A stretch of 64,000 bases of DNA from an uncultured Clostridia bacterium (GTDB taxonomy: Bacteria; Bacillota; Clostridia; Lachnospirales; Lachnospiraceae), in NCBI GenBank assembly GCA_937895705.1, contig CALBKM010000030.1, forward strand, positions 1-64,000, read 5' to 3'. The notes under the pieces were generated by a model. The model had not been told where the DNA came from. It saw nothing but the letters and a program-made list of their open reading frames with translations, and made no database searches. This document shows positions 54,970 to 63,691 of this stretch, in pieces; position 1 is the stretch's first letter, and the number at the start of each line of letters is the position of its first letter. The position numbers and the translations under genes were made by a program.

Positions 54970-55503
54970 TCACTTTAGGATTTCGGTTCTCTTTAAATTC
55001 CTTCTTTCGGGAAGGGTCGAGTAAACCGGAATCTTTTTTGTGTCTATATGGTGGATCCAAAACATATTAGAACCAACTTTCTTTTTGACAGAAACTCTTA
55101 CGCCATAAATGTTATTGTTAATTACAATATTAGATTCGATATATGCAAATAAATCACCATTTTTGTTATAGTAATTCTCCACGTTGTCATGTAGCACAAC
55201 TCCGCTTTTGATTATGTTTGGAAGACTTCTCAAGGTGGCAACCTTTAATTCCTTTATTTTTCTGGGCAATGATTGAAACCTCTTTCCGGTGCCTAGCGTC
55301 TCTTTGATTCCTTTTGCGGTAATTCTGATAACCATACCGGAATCATCATTTGTGATTGTGTTGTTATCAAAGAAATGTTCATTTCGCAATGTCTCAATAA
55401 CGTTTTTTTGTACACCGATATAGTCATTCCACTTCCCTTCAAGGTTGTAAGATGCGACTTCCGAAGCAAGGTCTATGCTTATTCTATTTTTTCTTTCTGC
55501 CAT
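54970..55503 (-). CDS. Uncharacterised protein resembling phage-borne RelE/barnase-like domains
   Basis: A 177-residue AT-rich gene between GC-richer neighbours. After a short helical start, the middle (ITAKGIKETLGTGKRFQSLPRKIKELKVATLRSLPNIIKSG, then beta strands FAYIESNIVINNNIYGVRVSVKKK) resembles the polyvalent-protein nuclease-like domains found at phage MuF C termini. That match is from memory and weak. AAAGGAGG lies just upstream of the start at 55503. Probably transferred. Confidence 0.6.
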   Translation of the reverse strand: MAERKNRISIDLASEVASYNLEGKWNDYIGVQKNVIETLRNEHFFDNNTITNDDSGMVIRITAKGIKETLGTGKRFQSLPRKIKELKVATLRSLPNIIKSGVVLHDNVENYYNKNGDLFAYIESNIVINNNIYGVRVSVKKKVGSNMFWIHHIDTKKIPVYSTLPERRNLKRTEILK

Positions 55504-55916
55504 TCGGCCCCTCCTTTAATTTAAATGTTTTTTTAGTGTTATGAGTCTGAAAATATGTTGTTGGGATGATACGGTAGATTTTTGCCGGATAATCAGTGAA
55601 TGGATAAAGGGCTTATTAAGAAATACAAAGTAAGTATATCAGATTTTGAGGTATGAAGCAATTGAATCGGATTGTGAATAGAGAGGATTACACGCACTAT
55701 TTTTATCTGCTCATCTCCGCAAACCCGCTAAAATCAAGCATTCTCATTTTTGGGCAGACGTAAAAGCGGCCGAAATCCTTGTGCAGGATTACCAAAGAAC
55801 ATAGGCAAAGTTTATGAAATTTGACGGTCGGATGTCTTCATGATTTCCATTCGGAAAGCACAATAGAAAAATCACATAAGAAAACCGAATATTTATATCA
55901 AAATGTCATGGGGCTA
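55504..55916. other. Non-coding stretch between the accessory gene and the xyloside cluster
   Basis: No gene can be supported here. Short open stretches (for example 37 codons from about 55652, and an overlapping frame ending near 55803) read like remnants but have no ribosome site or recognisable motif. Confidence 0.5.
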
Positions 55917-55945
55917 TTTCCAAAAGTCTGCGTTTCTGTTATAAT
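55917..55945 (+). promoter_or_regulatory. Promoter of the second xyloside cluster
   Basis: TTTCCA (55917-55922), a 17-base spacer and TATAAT (55940-55945), 42 bases before the ATG. Confidence 0.6.
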
Positions 55946-55987
55946 AATATGAACAGCAGATTTGTACAAAAGGAAGGAAACAGTACC

Positions 55988-56584
55988 ATGACATTTGATA
56001 ATTTTAAGTGGCTGAACGAGAGCGAAGCGGAGTATAAGGACGGTGTGCTGAAGGTGTATGCGCCGGGACATACCGATTATTTTAACAGTCCGGTGAAGGA
56101 GAACGGCGCATTTCCGGAGCCGGTGGCCAATGCACCGCTTTATTATACCGAGGTAACCGGCGATTTTGTGTTCCGGGCAAAGGGAGAGCTGGAGTTTGTG
56201 AGCACCTATGATGCGGCGGCGCTCCTTGTATATGAGAATGAAAATGTGTGGGCGAAGCTGGCGCTGGAGAATTCCGATATGCCGTGCAGGAAGCCGGCGG
56301 TGGTATCTGTGGTGACCAACCGCATTTCCGACGATTGCAACGGTCCGGTGCGGGATGCCAACCACGTTTGGTTCCAGATTTCCCGTGTGGACGATTGTTT
56401 TGCCTTCCATTATTCCACCGACGGCGTGGAGTACAATATGGTGCGCGTGTTTACCCTGCCGGTGGGCAAGACCGTGAAGGTGGGCTTTGAGGCCCAGTCC
56501 CCGATGGGCGAGGGCGGCTATCGGTATTACAGTGAGATTTCGCTGGAGAACAGACGGGTAGCAAACGTACGAGAAGGAAAGTAA
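55988..56584 (+). CDS. DUF1349 concanavalin-like protein
   Basis: A 198-residue beta-sandwich protein of the DUF1349 type, a fold shared with accessory domains of xylosidases: FKWLNESEAEYKDGVLKVYAPGHTDYF, FVFRAKGEL, AALLVYENENVWAKLALE, and SVVTNRISDDCNGP. Such proteins probably bind or hydrolyse carbohydrate but have no agreed activity. It starts at 55988 with AAAGGAAGG. It is the first gene of a tight run with the FMN protein (12 bases later) and the GH120 gene. Confidence 0.82.
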   Translation: MTFDNFKWLNESEAEYKDGVLKVYAPGHTDYFNSPVKENGAFPEPVANAPLYYTEVTGDFVFRAKGELEFVSTYDAAALLVYENENVWAKLALENSDMPCRKPAVVSVVTNRISDDCNGPVRDANHVWFQISRVDDCFAFHYSTDGVEYNMVRVFTLPVGKTVKVGFEAQSPMGEGGYRYYSEISLENRRVANVREGK

Positions 56585-56596
56585 GGAGGACCACCC

Positions 56597-57496
56597 ATGC
56601 AAAATTTACAAAACCCTGCCAATTCCAAAGAGATTACCAGGGCGTATTTTGACAGTTTATTATTGGAGCAACGGCTCATGGACAGCGTGGTGCCGGACAC
56701 CGGCTTTATGCTGTACGGACACTGGTTTGATACGCCGATTATGACGGCAGCCTTGTCCCACATCGGCACCTTTAATCCGGATATGCCGAACGGTATGGTG
56801 CAGTACGCCCAAGCGGCGGCCCGGGTGAATGCGGTGCACTGGATCGGAATGGGCAGCAACGAGGAGTTTGCTGCGGTGATGGCGACGGGTGCCAAGACCA
56901 TCCGTATTGTTAAGCCTTATGCCGATGAGGAGAAGATTCATAACATGCTTTCCTATGCTGAGGAGCTTGGGGCTCTGGCGGTAGGGATGGATATTGACCA
57001 TATGTTTGACGGCAAGGGTAACCCGGATGTGTGTATGGGCGAGCAGATGTCAGTGAAGTCGTCCAAGGATTTACAGCGCTATATCGGGATGACGAATTTG
57101 CCTTTTGTGGTAAAGGGCGTGCTGAGTGTGCGGGATGCGGCAAAGTGTGCGGAGATTGATGCCAACGGTATTGTAGTTTCTCATCATAACGGCCGTATGA
57201 ATTACGCCATGCCGCCGCTTGCGGTACTTCCGGAGATTGTGAAGGAAGTGGGCGATGTGATGCCGATTTTCGTGGATTGCGGCGTATGTTCCGGCATGGA
57301 CGCTTACAAGGCACTGGCGTTGGGCGCGACGGCAGTAAGTGTGGGTACCCACCTGATACCGTTTATTCGTCAGGGCGGCGCAGAGGGCGTAGCAGCAAGA
57401 ATGCGTGAGATGAACGACGAGTTACGCGGCGCTATGGCAAGCACGGGAGTTGCGGATACGAGTTCTTTTGATGCGAGCGTGATTCATCGGCTGTAA
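56597..57496 (+). CDS. FMN-dependent alpha-hydroxy acid dehydrogenase-like protein (atypical)
   Basis: The 299 residues follow the FMN_dh barrel (lactate oxidase/glycolate oxidase family) but are shorter than the usual 350. The segment LPFVVKGVLSVRDAAKCAEIDANGIVVSHHNGR keeps the catalytic Lys and His-x-Gly-Arg. The usual SNHGGRQLD is changed to SHHNGRMNY. The phosphate-binding GGIRRG is replaced by CGVCSG. An N-terminal part of the barrel is missing. Strong AAGGAGG before the ATG and placement in a sugar operon suggest a functioning but specialised enzyme. Substrate unknown. Confidence 0.72.
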   Translation: MQNLQNPANSKEITRAYFDSLLLEQRLMDSVVPDTGFMLYGHWFDTPIMTAALSHIGTFNPDMPNGMVQYAQAAARVNAVHWIGMGSNEEFAAVMATGAKTIRIVKPYADEEKIHNMLSYAEELGALAVGMDIDHMFDGKGNPDVCMGEQMSVKSSKDLQRYIGMTNLPFVVKGVLSVRDAAKCAEIDANGIVVSHHNGRMNYAMPPLAVLPEIVKEVGDVMPIFVDCGVCSGMDAYKALALGATAVSVGTHLIPFIRQGGAEGVAARMREMNDELRGAMASTGVADTSSFDASVIHRL

Positions 57497-57649
57497 GGCT
57501 TGCAATCCTCAAGGATTGAAAGTGGTACTTGGGTGAAGACGGGAAAAGCCAAAGAAGTGCAAGCAAAGGTGACACGCAAACGAACCACACGAAGGAGCCG
57601 GGCCGGCTTCCTTCGAACCAATAGAGAAAGATACGAGGAGGATTTTGAC

Positions 57650-59686
57650 ATGCAGATTTATGTAGACAGTAACGCAACCTGCGGCGGAACCGGTACGAAG
57701 GAGTACCCGTTTAAGCGGATTTCCGACGCGGCAAAGATTGCCCGTCCGGGAGATGAGGTGTTGGTATATCCGGGTGTGTACCGCGAGTATGTAGACCCGG
57801 TGAATCCGGGTGCGCCGAGAGCACGTATTACCTACCGTTCCGTGGAAAAGGGCGCGGCAGTGATTACCGGTGCGGAGGAAGTGAAGAGCTGGGTTCCGTT
57901 TGCGGAGAATGTGTGGATGGCGCGGATTCCCAACGGTATTTTCGGCACTTACAATCCGTACACCACGAAAGTGTTCGGTGACTGGTTCAATGCCATGTAT
58001 GTGGCACATACCGGCGATGTGTTTTTAAACGGCAAGTCTATGTACGAGGTGCTGGAGCTGGAACGCGTATTGAATCCGACGGTCTATACAAAGTCTTGGG
58101 ATCGTGACTTTACCGTATACACCTGGTATACCGAGCAGGACGAGGCCGCCAATGAGACGGTTCTTTATGCGAATTTCCAAGGCCTTGATCCGAATGCGGA
58201 GAACGTGGAGATTACGGTACGCAGAAACTGCTTCTACCCGTCCAAGGAGGGCATTGGTTATATTACACTGTCCGGTTTTACGGTAACAAAGGCGGCAACC
58301 CAGTGGGCACCGCCGACGGCGTATCAGGAGGGTATGGTAGGCCCGCACTGGTCTAAGGGTTGGATTATTGAGGATTGTGACATTTCTGAGTCCAAGTGCT
58401 CCGGTATTTCCCTCGGAAAGTATTGTCAGCCCAACAACGACAACAAGTGGTCCACGTGGAAGTTTAAGGACGGTACCCAGACCGAGCGTGACAACATCTG
58501 TCAGGCACAGGCAGAGGGTTGGAGCAAGGAAACCATCGGTTCCCACATCGTGCGCCGTTGTAACATCCATGACTGCGGACAGACCGGTATCGTAGGTCAT
58601 TTAGGCGGTGTGTTCTCCATTATCGAGGACAACCACATTCATCATATTAACAACAAGCAGAATCTGGCCGGGGCGGAAATCGGTGGTATTAAGATGCATG
58701 CGGCCATCGACGTGATTATCCGCAGAAATCATTTCCACCATTGTACCAGAGGCCTGTGGCTGGACTGGCAGGCACAGGGTACCCGTGTAACGAGAAACCT
58801 GTTCCATGACAACACCGTGCCGTATGAAGCAGACAGTTATCCGGTAGAGGATGATATGCTGGCGGTAGGCGAGGATATTTTCATTGAGGTATCCCACGGA
58901 CCGACCTTGGTGGACAACAACATCCTGCTGTCCGACCATGCCTTAAAGCTGCCGACCCAGGGGGTTGCGCTGGTACACAACTTTATCGCAGGCTCCTTTA
59001 CGGCGGTAGGCAGAGGCGTGGATAACGGAACCCCGACCAAGCCTTCTCCGCGTTATACGCCGTATCACATGCACCATCGTACGGAGGTTGCGGGCTTTAT
59101 GACGATTTTGCACGGGGACTGCCGGTTCTACAACAACATTTTCGTACAGCAGAAGATGCGCAAAGGTCTGTTGGCCCTGCAGGAGCAGTGGAAGAACGAC
59201 GAGTGGTCCGACGGCAATCTTGTGGTGGGTACCGTGCCGTATGAGGCGTACCCGACCTACGAGGAATATGTGACGCAGTTTGAGGGCTATTGCGGAATGG
59301 GCTCCAAGAAGACGGACCGCTACTACAATCCGCTTCCGGTATGGGCAGCCGGCAATGCGTTCTTTAACGGCGCAAAGGCCATGACGAAAGAGACGGATGC
59401 CTTTGTGGATAACGAACACGAAGTAACCGTAGAGCTTACAGAGCAGGACGGTGAGTATACCTTTAAGACCAACGTATACGAGTTTCTGCCAAAGAGCGGT
59501 GCACAGATGATTTCCACGGAAGTGCTCGGTATGGCATTCGAGCCGGAGCAGATGTTTGAAAATCCGGACGGCAGCCCGATTGTATTTAACGAGGACTTCT
59601 TCGGTGCACACCGCGGGGTGAACCCGAAGGTCGGACCGTTTGAAGCGGGTGTAGATGCAATCGTGGTAGCGAAGAACGATAAGTAG
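57650..59686 (+). CDS. GH120 beta-xylosidase (second copy)
   Basis: A 678-residue cytosolic beta-helix glycosidase of the same family as the product at 9128, with the same motifs: WSKGWIIEDCDIS, HAAIDVIIRRNHFHH, nucleophile Asp372 in LDWQAQGTR and acid/base Glu413 in IFIEVSHGP. Between these two residues both copies carry an insertion of about 15-20 residues compared with XylC as I remember it. The start at 57650 follows GAGGAGG. A longer frame to 57500 lies in the intergenic region and is discarded. Confidence 0.92.
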   Translation: MQIYVDSNATCGGTGTKEYPFKRISDAAKIARPGDEVLVYPGVYREYVDPVNPGAPRARITYRSVEKGAAVITGAEEVKSWVPFAENVWMARIPNGIFGTYNPYTTKVFGDWFNAMYVAHTGDVFLNGKSMYEVLELERVLNPTVYTKSWDRDFTVYTWYTEQDEAANETVLYANFQGLDPNAENVEITVRRNCFYPSKEGIGYITLSGFTVTKAATQWAPPTAYQEGMVGPHWSKGWIIEDCDISESKCSGISLGKYCQPNNDNKWSTWKFKDGTQTERDNICQAQAEGWSKETIGSHIVRRCNIHDCGQTGIVGHLGGVFSIIEDNHIHHINNKQNLAGAEIGGIKMHAAIDVIIRRNHFHHCTRGLWLDWQAQGTRVTRNLFHDNTVPYEADSYPVEDDMLAVGEDIFIEVSHGPTLVDNNILLSDHALKLPTQGVALVHNFIAGSFTAVGRGVDNGTPTKPSPRYTPYHMHHRTEVAGFMTILHGDCRFYNNIFVQQKMRKGLLALQEQWKNDEWSDGNLVVGTVPYEAYPTYEEYVTQFEGYCGMGSKKTDRYYNPLPVWAAGNAFFNGAKAMTKETDAFVDNEHEVTVELTEQDGEYTFKTNVYEFLPKSGAQMISTEVLGMAFEPEQMFENPDGSPIVFNEDFFGAHRGVNPKVGPFEAGVDAIVVAKNDK

Positions 59687-59786
59687 TGAATAAGATGCAG
59701 TGCGTATGAAGGTAACGGATGCGCCGGTCGCAAGATGCTTGTAACCGGTGTGTTCGTAACATGAGAGAGTAAGTTAGGAGGAACCG

Positions 59787-60653
59787 ATGAGACTAGGGGG
59801 TTATGTTTTTGTAAAAGGGAATGACTCGGAAGAGTATGCTCTTGCCCATGTAAAGAAGGGCTTCGGTGCGGCACTTTGTCCGGATTGGATCAGTCTTGAG
59901 CGTCCGGCAGAGTTAAAGGCATTTTGCGATACCATGAAAAAGCATGATGTCCGCATTGCGGAGGTTGGGGCATGGTGCAATCCGCTTCACCCGGGTAAGG
60001 CAGAAGCGGAAGAGAAGATCGATTATATCATCGGCAGACTGCGCCTGGCGGAGGAACTGGGTGCGGCTACCTGTGTGAATATTCTTGGTACCAAGCAGAC
60101 CGAGACCTGGTTCGGCCCGCATTGTTCCGGATATTCGGAGGGGTTTTTTAAAGAGTCGGTAGAAGTGTATCAGCGGATTATCGATGCGGTGAACCCGAAG
60201 ACTACGAAGCTTTCCTTTGAGATGATGCCGTATTATTTTTTGGATTCTCCGGAAGGGTATTTGCGGTTCCTCAAAGCAATCGACCGTGAGACGGCTGCGG
60301 TACATCTGGATATTTGCAACACCATGAATCATCCGAAGCGGTTCTTTGAAAACGGGGCATTTATTAGAGAGACTTTCGATAAGCTGAAAGATAAGATTGT
60401 GACCTTGCACTTAAAGGACATTGCCATGGAAACAGATTCCCTGACGGTAGCATTCCGTGAGGTGCTTCTCGGTACCGGCGGCATTGATTATCCGGTACTG
60501 ATGGAGGAGATTGCGAAGCTTCCGAAGGATACGCCGGCCATGTTGGAGCATCTTCACGATGAGGCAGAGTACGATGCGGCGGCAGCGGCGGCGGTGCGCT
60601 TTATGGAAGGTATCGGAATGCACAGGGAAGGCATGTGCTGGGTGAAGGAATAG
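59787..60653 (+). CDS. Sugar phosphate isomerase/epimerase (xylose isomerase-like TIM barrel)
   Basis: A 288-residue member of the AP_endonuc_2 / IolE-like superfamily. Metal ligands fit Glu in SFEMMPYYFL, Asp in VHLDICNTMNHP and His in VTLHLKDIAM, with a final Glu in AMLEHLHDEAEYD. These enzymes isomerise or epimerise sugars, inositols or related acids. It follows the GH120 gene by about 100 bases and precedes a large terminator, so it is the last step of this cluster. Substrate unknown. Confidence 0.88.
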   Translation: MRLGGYVFVKGNDSEEYALAHVKKGFGAALCPDWISLERPAELKAFCDTMKKHDVRIAEVGAWCNPLHPGKAEAEEKIDYIIGRLRLAEELGAATCVNILGTKQTETWFGPHCSGYSEGFFKESVEVYQRIIDAVNPKTTKLSFEMMPYYFLDSPEGYLRFLKAIDRETAAVHLDICNTMNHPKRFFENGAFIRETFDKLKDKIVTLHLKDIAMETDSLTVAFREVLLGTGGIDYPVLMEEIAKLPKDTPAMLEHLHDEAEYDAAAAAAVRFMEGIGMHREGMCWVKE

Positions 60654-60710
60654 GATTGCCGGATGATTGGCAGATGAAAACAAAGAATGATGATGTAACA
60701 AAGAGATAAG

Positions 60711-60785
60711 AAAGGCCGCTCCGGTGATTGCTATGCAGTCTGTCAGGAAGATAAGAGGCATAGCATTTGCCGGGGCGGCTTTTTG
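60711..60785 (+). terminator. Long intrinsic terminator of the xyloside cluster
   Basis: Arms from GGCCGCTCCGGTGATTGCTATGC and GCATAGCATTTGCCGGGGCGGCT (imperfect, about 20 pairs), then T5. Confidence 0.8.
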
Positions 60786-60834
60786 GTCTGTTATTGTATT
60801 TGTCGGTTATGGGCACTTACAAATATTTTAATCG

Positions 60835-61353
60835 TTACTCTGCACTATTAGTATCATTGGTCTCTAAGGACAAGTTCAACTCTCCGTCCGTTTCTTCCAC
60901 GGAGATACTGTCCAATTCCTCCGGAGTAATGACGGTAAGAACAAGGGTATCCTCAAGGCTGTCTGCTTCTTCTGCAGGAACACCGTCCGGTTGCACTTTG
61001 ATATAGGCATATACCTTATCCTTCTCTCCGGTTTCTTCGTCCACGGAGTCAAGCTCCATCTCGAAAGAACCGACCATTTTGCCGTCTTCTTCCTGCCAGG
61101 TTACATCCGGCGTAACTTCATTACCGTTAAAGCTAACCTTGATTTTGCTGAACAGGGTCTCTCCGGTAGCGGCATAGCAGATGCCGTTTCCTGCCACAAA
61201 TGTAAGTGCCAGTGCAATCACGGCCGCAACAGCGTATTTCACGCCGTTTCTGAATTTAAAAGTGTCTTTCTTCATCTCCATCACCTTTCCAAGCAACGCC
61301 TCCGGTGCATGGATTTGGTCATATACTTCTTTGAAATTTTTGTTCTCGCTCAT
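60835..61353 (-). CDS. Membrane-anchored anti-sigma factor-like protein
   Basis: A 172-residue protein with a cytosolic N terminus of about 35 residues, one membrane helix (about 38-60, YAVAAVIALALTFVAGNGICYA) and an acidic extracytoplasmic domain. It begins one base after the end of the ECF sigma gene on the same strand. This position and topology are those of anti-sigma partners. The cytosolic part is shorter than a full zinc anti-sigma domain. Confidence 0.75.
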   Translation of the reverse strand: MSENKNFKEVYDQIHAPEALLGKVMEMKKDTFKFRNGVKYAVAAVIALALTFVAGNGICYAATGETLFSKIKVSFNGNEVTPDVTWQEEDGKMVGSFEMELDSVDEETGEKDKVYAYIKVQPDGVPAEEADSLEDTLVLTVITPEELDSISVEETDGELNLSLETNDTNSAE

Positions 61354-61354
61354 G

Positions 61355-61828
61355 TTACCACGCCTCCTTAAGCTGTTCCTTTAACAATTTTCTTGCACGG
61401 ACAAGTCTGGTCCGGACCGTTGCTTCCTTCATGCGCAGGATTTCCGCAATTTCCTTTGTGGAGTATCCCTCATAATAAAACAGGTAGACGACACTGCGAC
61501 ATTTTGCAGGCAACTGTTTGATGGCTTCGTAAAGCTCCGTATCCTGAGGTTCGGAAAACACCGGCTCCGTTTCGAGAGAATCTATGGAGCTTACGTTTTT
61601 TCTCCAAAAGGAGGAAAAGAAGCTGTTGCACTCGTTGATGCATACACGAATCAGCCACCGTTTTTCATGCTCCCGGTCCGTAAAGGCTGTCTTTTTGGTA
61701 AGCAGCTTTACGAAGGTCTGCTGTACAATGTCATCGGCGTCAGACGGTACTTTGGTGTAACTGACGGCAATTCTGTATATGGTATCCATATGCGTTCGTA
61801 CGATACGCGCATAGTCTTCTCTGTCCAA
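61355..61828 (-). CDS. ECF-type RNA polymerase sigma factor
   Basis: A 157-residue sigma-70 family member with only regions 2 and 4. Region 2 is around DTIYRIAVSYTKVPSDADDIVQQTFVKLL and EKRWLIRVCINEC. Region 4 is around LPAKCRSVVYLFYYEGYSTKEIAEILRMKEATVRTRLVRARKLLKEQL. The likely start is TTG at 61828, eight bases after AAGGAGAG. An ATG at 61900 lacks a site. It would direct a stress or envelope regulon under control of the adjacent membrane protein. Confidence 0.9.
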   Translation of the reverse strand: MDREDYARIVRTHMDTIYRIAVSYTKVPSDADDIVQQTFVKLLTKKTAFTDREHEKRWLIRVCINECNSFFSSFWRKNVSSIDSLETEPVFSEPQDTELYEAIKQLPAKCRSVVYLFYYEGYSTKEIAEILRMKEATVRTRLVRARKLLKEQLKEAW

Positions 61829-61983
61829 AACCAATCTCTCCTTTGTCCGTTTTGTTTCTTGTAAAAGGCCTTTCACTATATAAACGGCGGAAGGCGGCAA
61901 AATGTGCGAAATAATTTTTTGCTTTTTCAGTTTACATCATAACCGGTAATTTTGCCAGTGTTTTTGTAAGATTACACGGATAG

Positions 61984-62012
61984 TTGAAAAATTTACGGAA
62001 ATATGGTACGAT
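61984..62012 (+). promoter_or_regulatory. Promoter for the receiver-GGDEF gene
   Basis: TTGAAA (61984-61989), a 17-base spacer and TACGAT (62007-62012) with an upstream TGG. Confidence 0.65.
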
Positions 62013-62054
62013 GGAGATGTATCCGGGAGAACAGTAAAGGTTTGGAGGAATGGG

Positions 62055-63422
62055 ATGAAGCGTATTCTTGTTGTAGATGACGACCATATGGAGTGCACGA
62101 TGACGAAATATGCACTGGGAGAGGATTATGATGTACATATGGTGAATTCCGGCAAGGAAGCCCTGGAGTTTCTGGAAGAATCCATGGTGGATTTGATTTT
62201 AATGGACATCATGATGCCGGAGATGAGCGGAAAAGAAGCAGCCAGAAAAATTCGTGAAAATGAGAAATGGGCAGGGATACCGATTGTCTTTTTGACGGCC
62301 GATGAAACGCCGAAGACGGAGGTGGAATGCTTAAAGAGCGGTGCGGATGATTTTATTACAAAACCGTTTGTACCGTTGGTTATGAATACCAGAGTCAGTC
62401 GTATTCTTGAAGTGTATGACTTGAGAAAAGAGCTGGAGCAGAAGTTGGAGAAGAGAACGGAGCAGATGGAACAGGCAAAGTTGAAATCTCTGACAGATAC
62501 GCTGACGGGGCTGCATAATCGGGATTATTTGGAAAGAAATCTGAAACAATGGTTAAACAACGGCGGAAACGGTACGCTGTTTATGATTGATTTGGATAAT
62601 TTCAAGAAAATGAATGATACCTACGGACATATCATCGGAGATAAGACGTTGCAGTATTTTGCGGAGGTTTTACGGAAGTATGCGAGAGAAGGAGATATGC
62701 TGTGTCGTCTTGCGGGGGATGAGTTTATGACCTTTTATCCGGACCTTACGGATCGTGAGGCCGCAGGTAAAAAGGCGGACGGAATTATCAAAGCGTTTTC
62801 CGAGATGATGAGAGAGTACGGGTACGGCACGATTGTAACCGCGTCCATCGGTATTGTGATGATACAAAAGGGCGGAGATTTCCAGACAATCTATAACAGA
62901 GCAGATAAGTCGTTATACTTTGTAAAAAATAACGGCAAAAACTCGTACCATTTTTATGATGAACACAACGAAGAAACGGAAGATATTAGCACGGATGTGG
63001 ATCTTGAGTATGTCAGCTGTATGATAGAAAACGGCCTGACGGAGCAACGGGGAGCCTTTCATCTTGCCTTTGAAGAGTTTAAGAATGTGTACGATTTTGT
63101 ATCCCGTTGTGTGGCGCGGAAAAAGCAGAAGGTACAGGTGGTGTTGTTTACCATGAGTGCACGGAACAGACAGTCCCGCTTGTCCATGGAAGAGCTGATG
63201 CAACGCTGGGAGGCGTCTCTTGTGGATTCTTTGCGTATGGTGGATACCGGCACCAGATACAGCAGCAGTCAGTACATGGTAATTCTTATGGATGCGGATG
63301 TTGAAAACGGGAAAAAGGTTGCGGAGCGTGTAGTTGACAACTTCTACGATAGTAACGACAGCTTAAAGGATGAGGTTACCGTTACATACGACATCCGGAC
63401 GTTGCAGCCGGCGGAGGAGTAA
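62055..63422 (+). CDS. Receiver-GGDEF diguanylate cyclase with a degenerate second GGDEF-like domain
   Basis: 455 residues. The receiver domain (1-120) has Asp8-10, phospho-acceptor Asp51 in LMDIMMPEMSG, Thr81 and Lys103. A coiled linker leads to a GGDEF domain (about 145-300) with active-site variant AGDEF (220-224), DLDNFKKMNDTYGH for substrate binding, and the inhibitory RxxD site (Arg211-Asp214). Such variants are often active c-di-GMP synthases. The last 130 residues look like a second GGDEF fold whose signature has decayed to SSSQY. GGAGG before the ATG. Confidence 0.88.
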   Translation: MKRILVVDDDHMECTMTKYALGEDYDVHMVNSGKEALEFLEESMVDLILMDIMMPEMSGKEAARKIRENEKWAGIPIVFLTADETPKTEVECLKSGADDFITKPFVPLVMNTRVSRILEVYDLRKELEQKLEKRTEQMEQAKLKSLTDTLTGLHNRDYLERNLKQWLNNGGNGTLFMIDLDNFKKMNDTYGHIIGDKTLQYFAEVLRKYAREGDMLCRLAGDEFMTFYPDLTDREAAGKKADGIIKAFSEMMREYGYGTIVTASIGIVMIQKGGDFQTIYNRADKSLYFVKNNGKNSYHFYDEHNEETEDISTDVDLEYVSCMIENGLTEQRGAFHLAFEEFKNVYDFVSRCVARKKQKVQVVLFTMSARNRQSRLSMEELMQRWEASLVDSLRMVDTGTRYSSSQYMVILMDADVENGKKVAERVVDNFYDSNDSLKDEVTVTYDIRTLQPAEE

Positions 63423-63492
63423 GGATTTCGGACTTGACATATGAAAAGAAACATGATAGAGTGATATTGATAGTAGACCATAGGTCTGATCC

Positions 63493-63535
63493 ACGCTTGT
63501 CAGGGAAAAGTTTTCCCCGGCAAGCGTTTTCTTTT
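63493..63535 (+). terminator. Intrinsic terminator
   Basis: Arms CGCTTGTCAGGGAAAA and TTTTCCCCGGCAAGCG (near-perfect), followed by TTTTCTTTTT. Confidence 0.9.
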
Positions 63536-63540
63536 TCCGT

Positions 63541-63675
63541 GCAGGCAAAGTGGGCATTGAGCCGATGTTGCAAGCTTGCTTGCACAAGACGGTGAAATGC
63601 GAATGCGCCCACGACTGAGCGACTATGCCGCGAAGTGTGGGTGTAGCACGAAGTGCGTGCCTGCACGGAAAGCAA
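63541..63675. repeat. Dispersed copy related to the 140-base repeat at the left edge
   Basis: Bases 63594-63635 match the stretch of the left repeat from GAAATGCGAACGCGCCC to TATGCCGCGAAG with three differences in 42. The following part ends in the same GCCTGCACG block. As on the left, it stands directly upstream of a gene and carries small palindromes (GCAAGCTTGC). Confidence 0.8.
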
Positions 63676-63691
63676 GGAAAGGAGATTGCAA

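Noticed and set aside
55640..55810. Fragment of a transposase or other gene
   Set aside because: Short overlapping open stretches only, with no motif or start signal.
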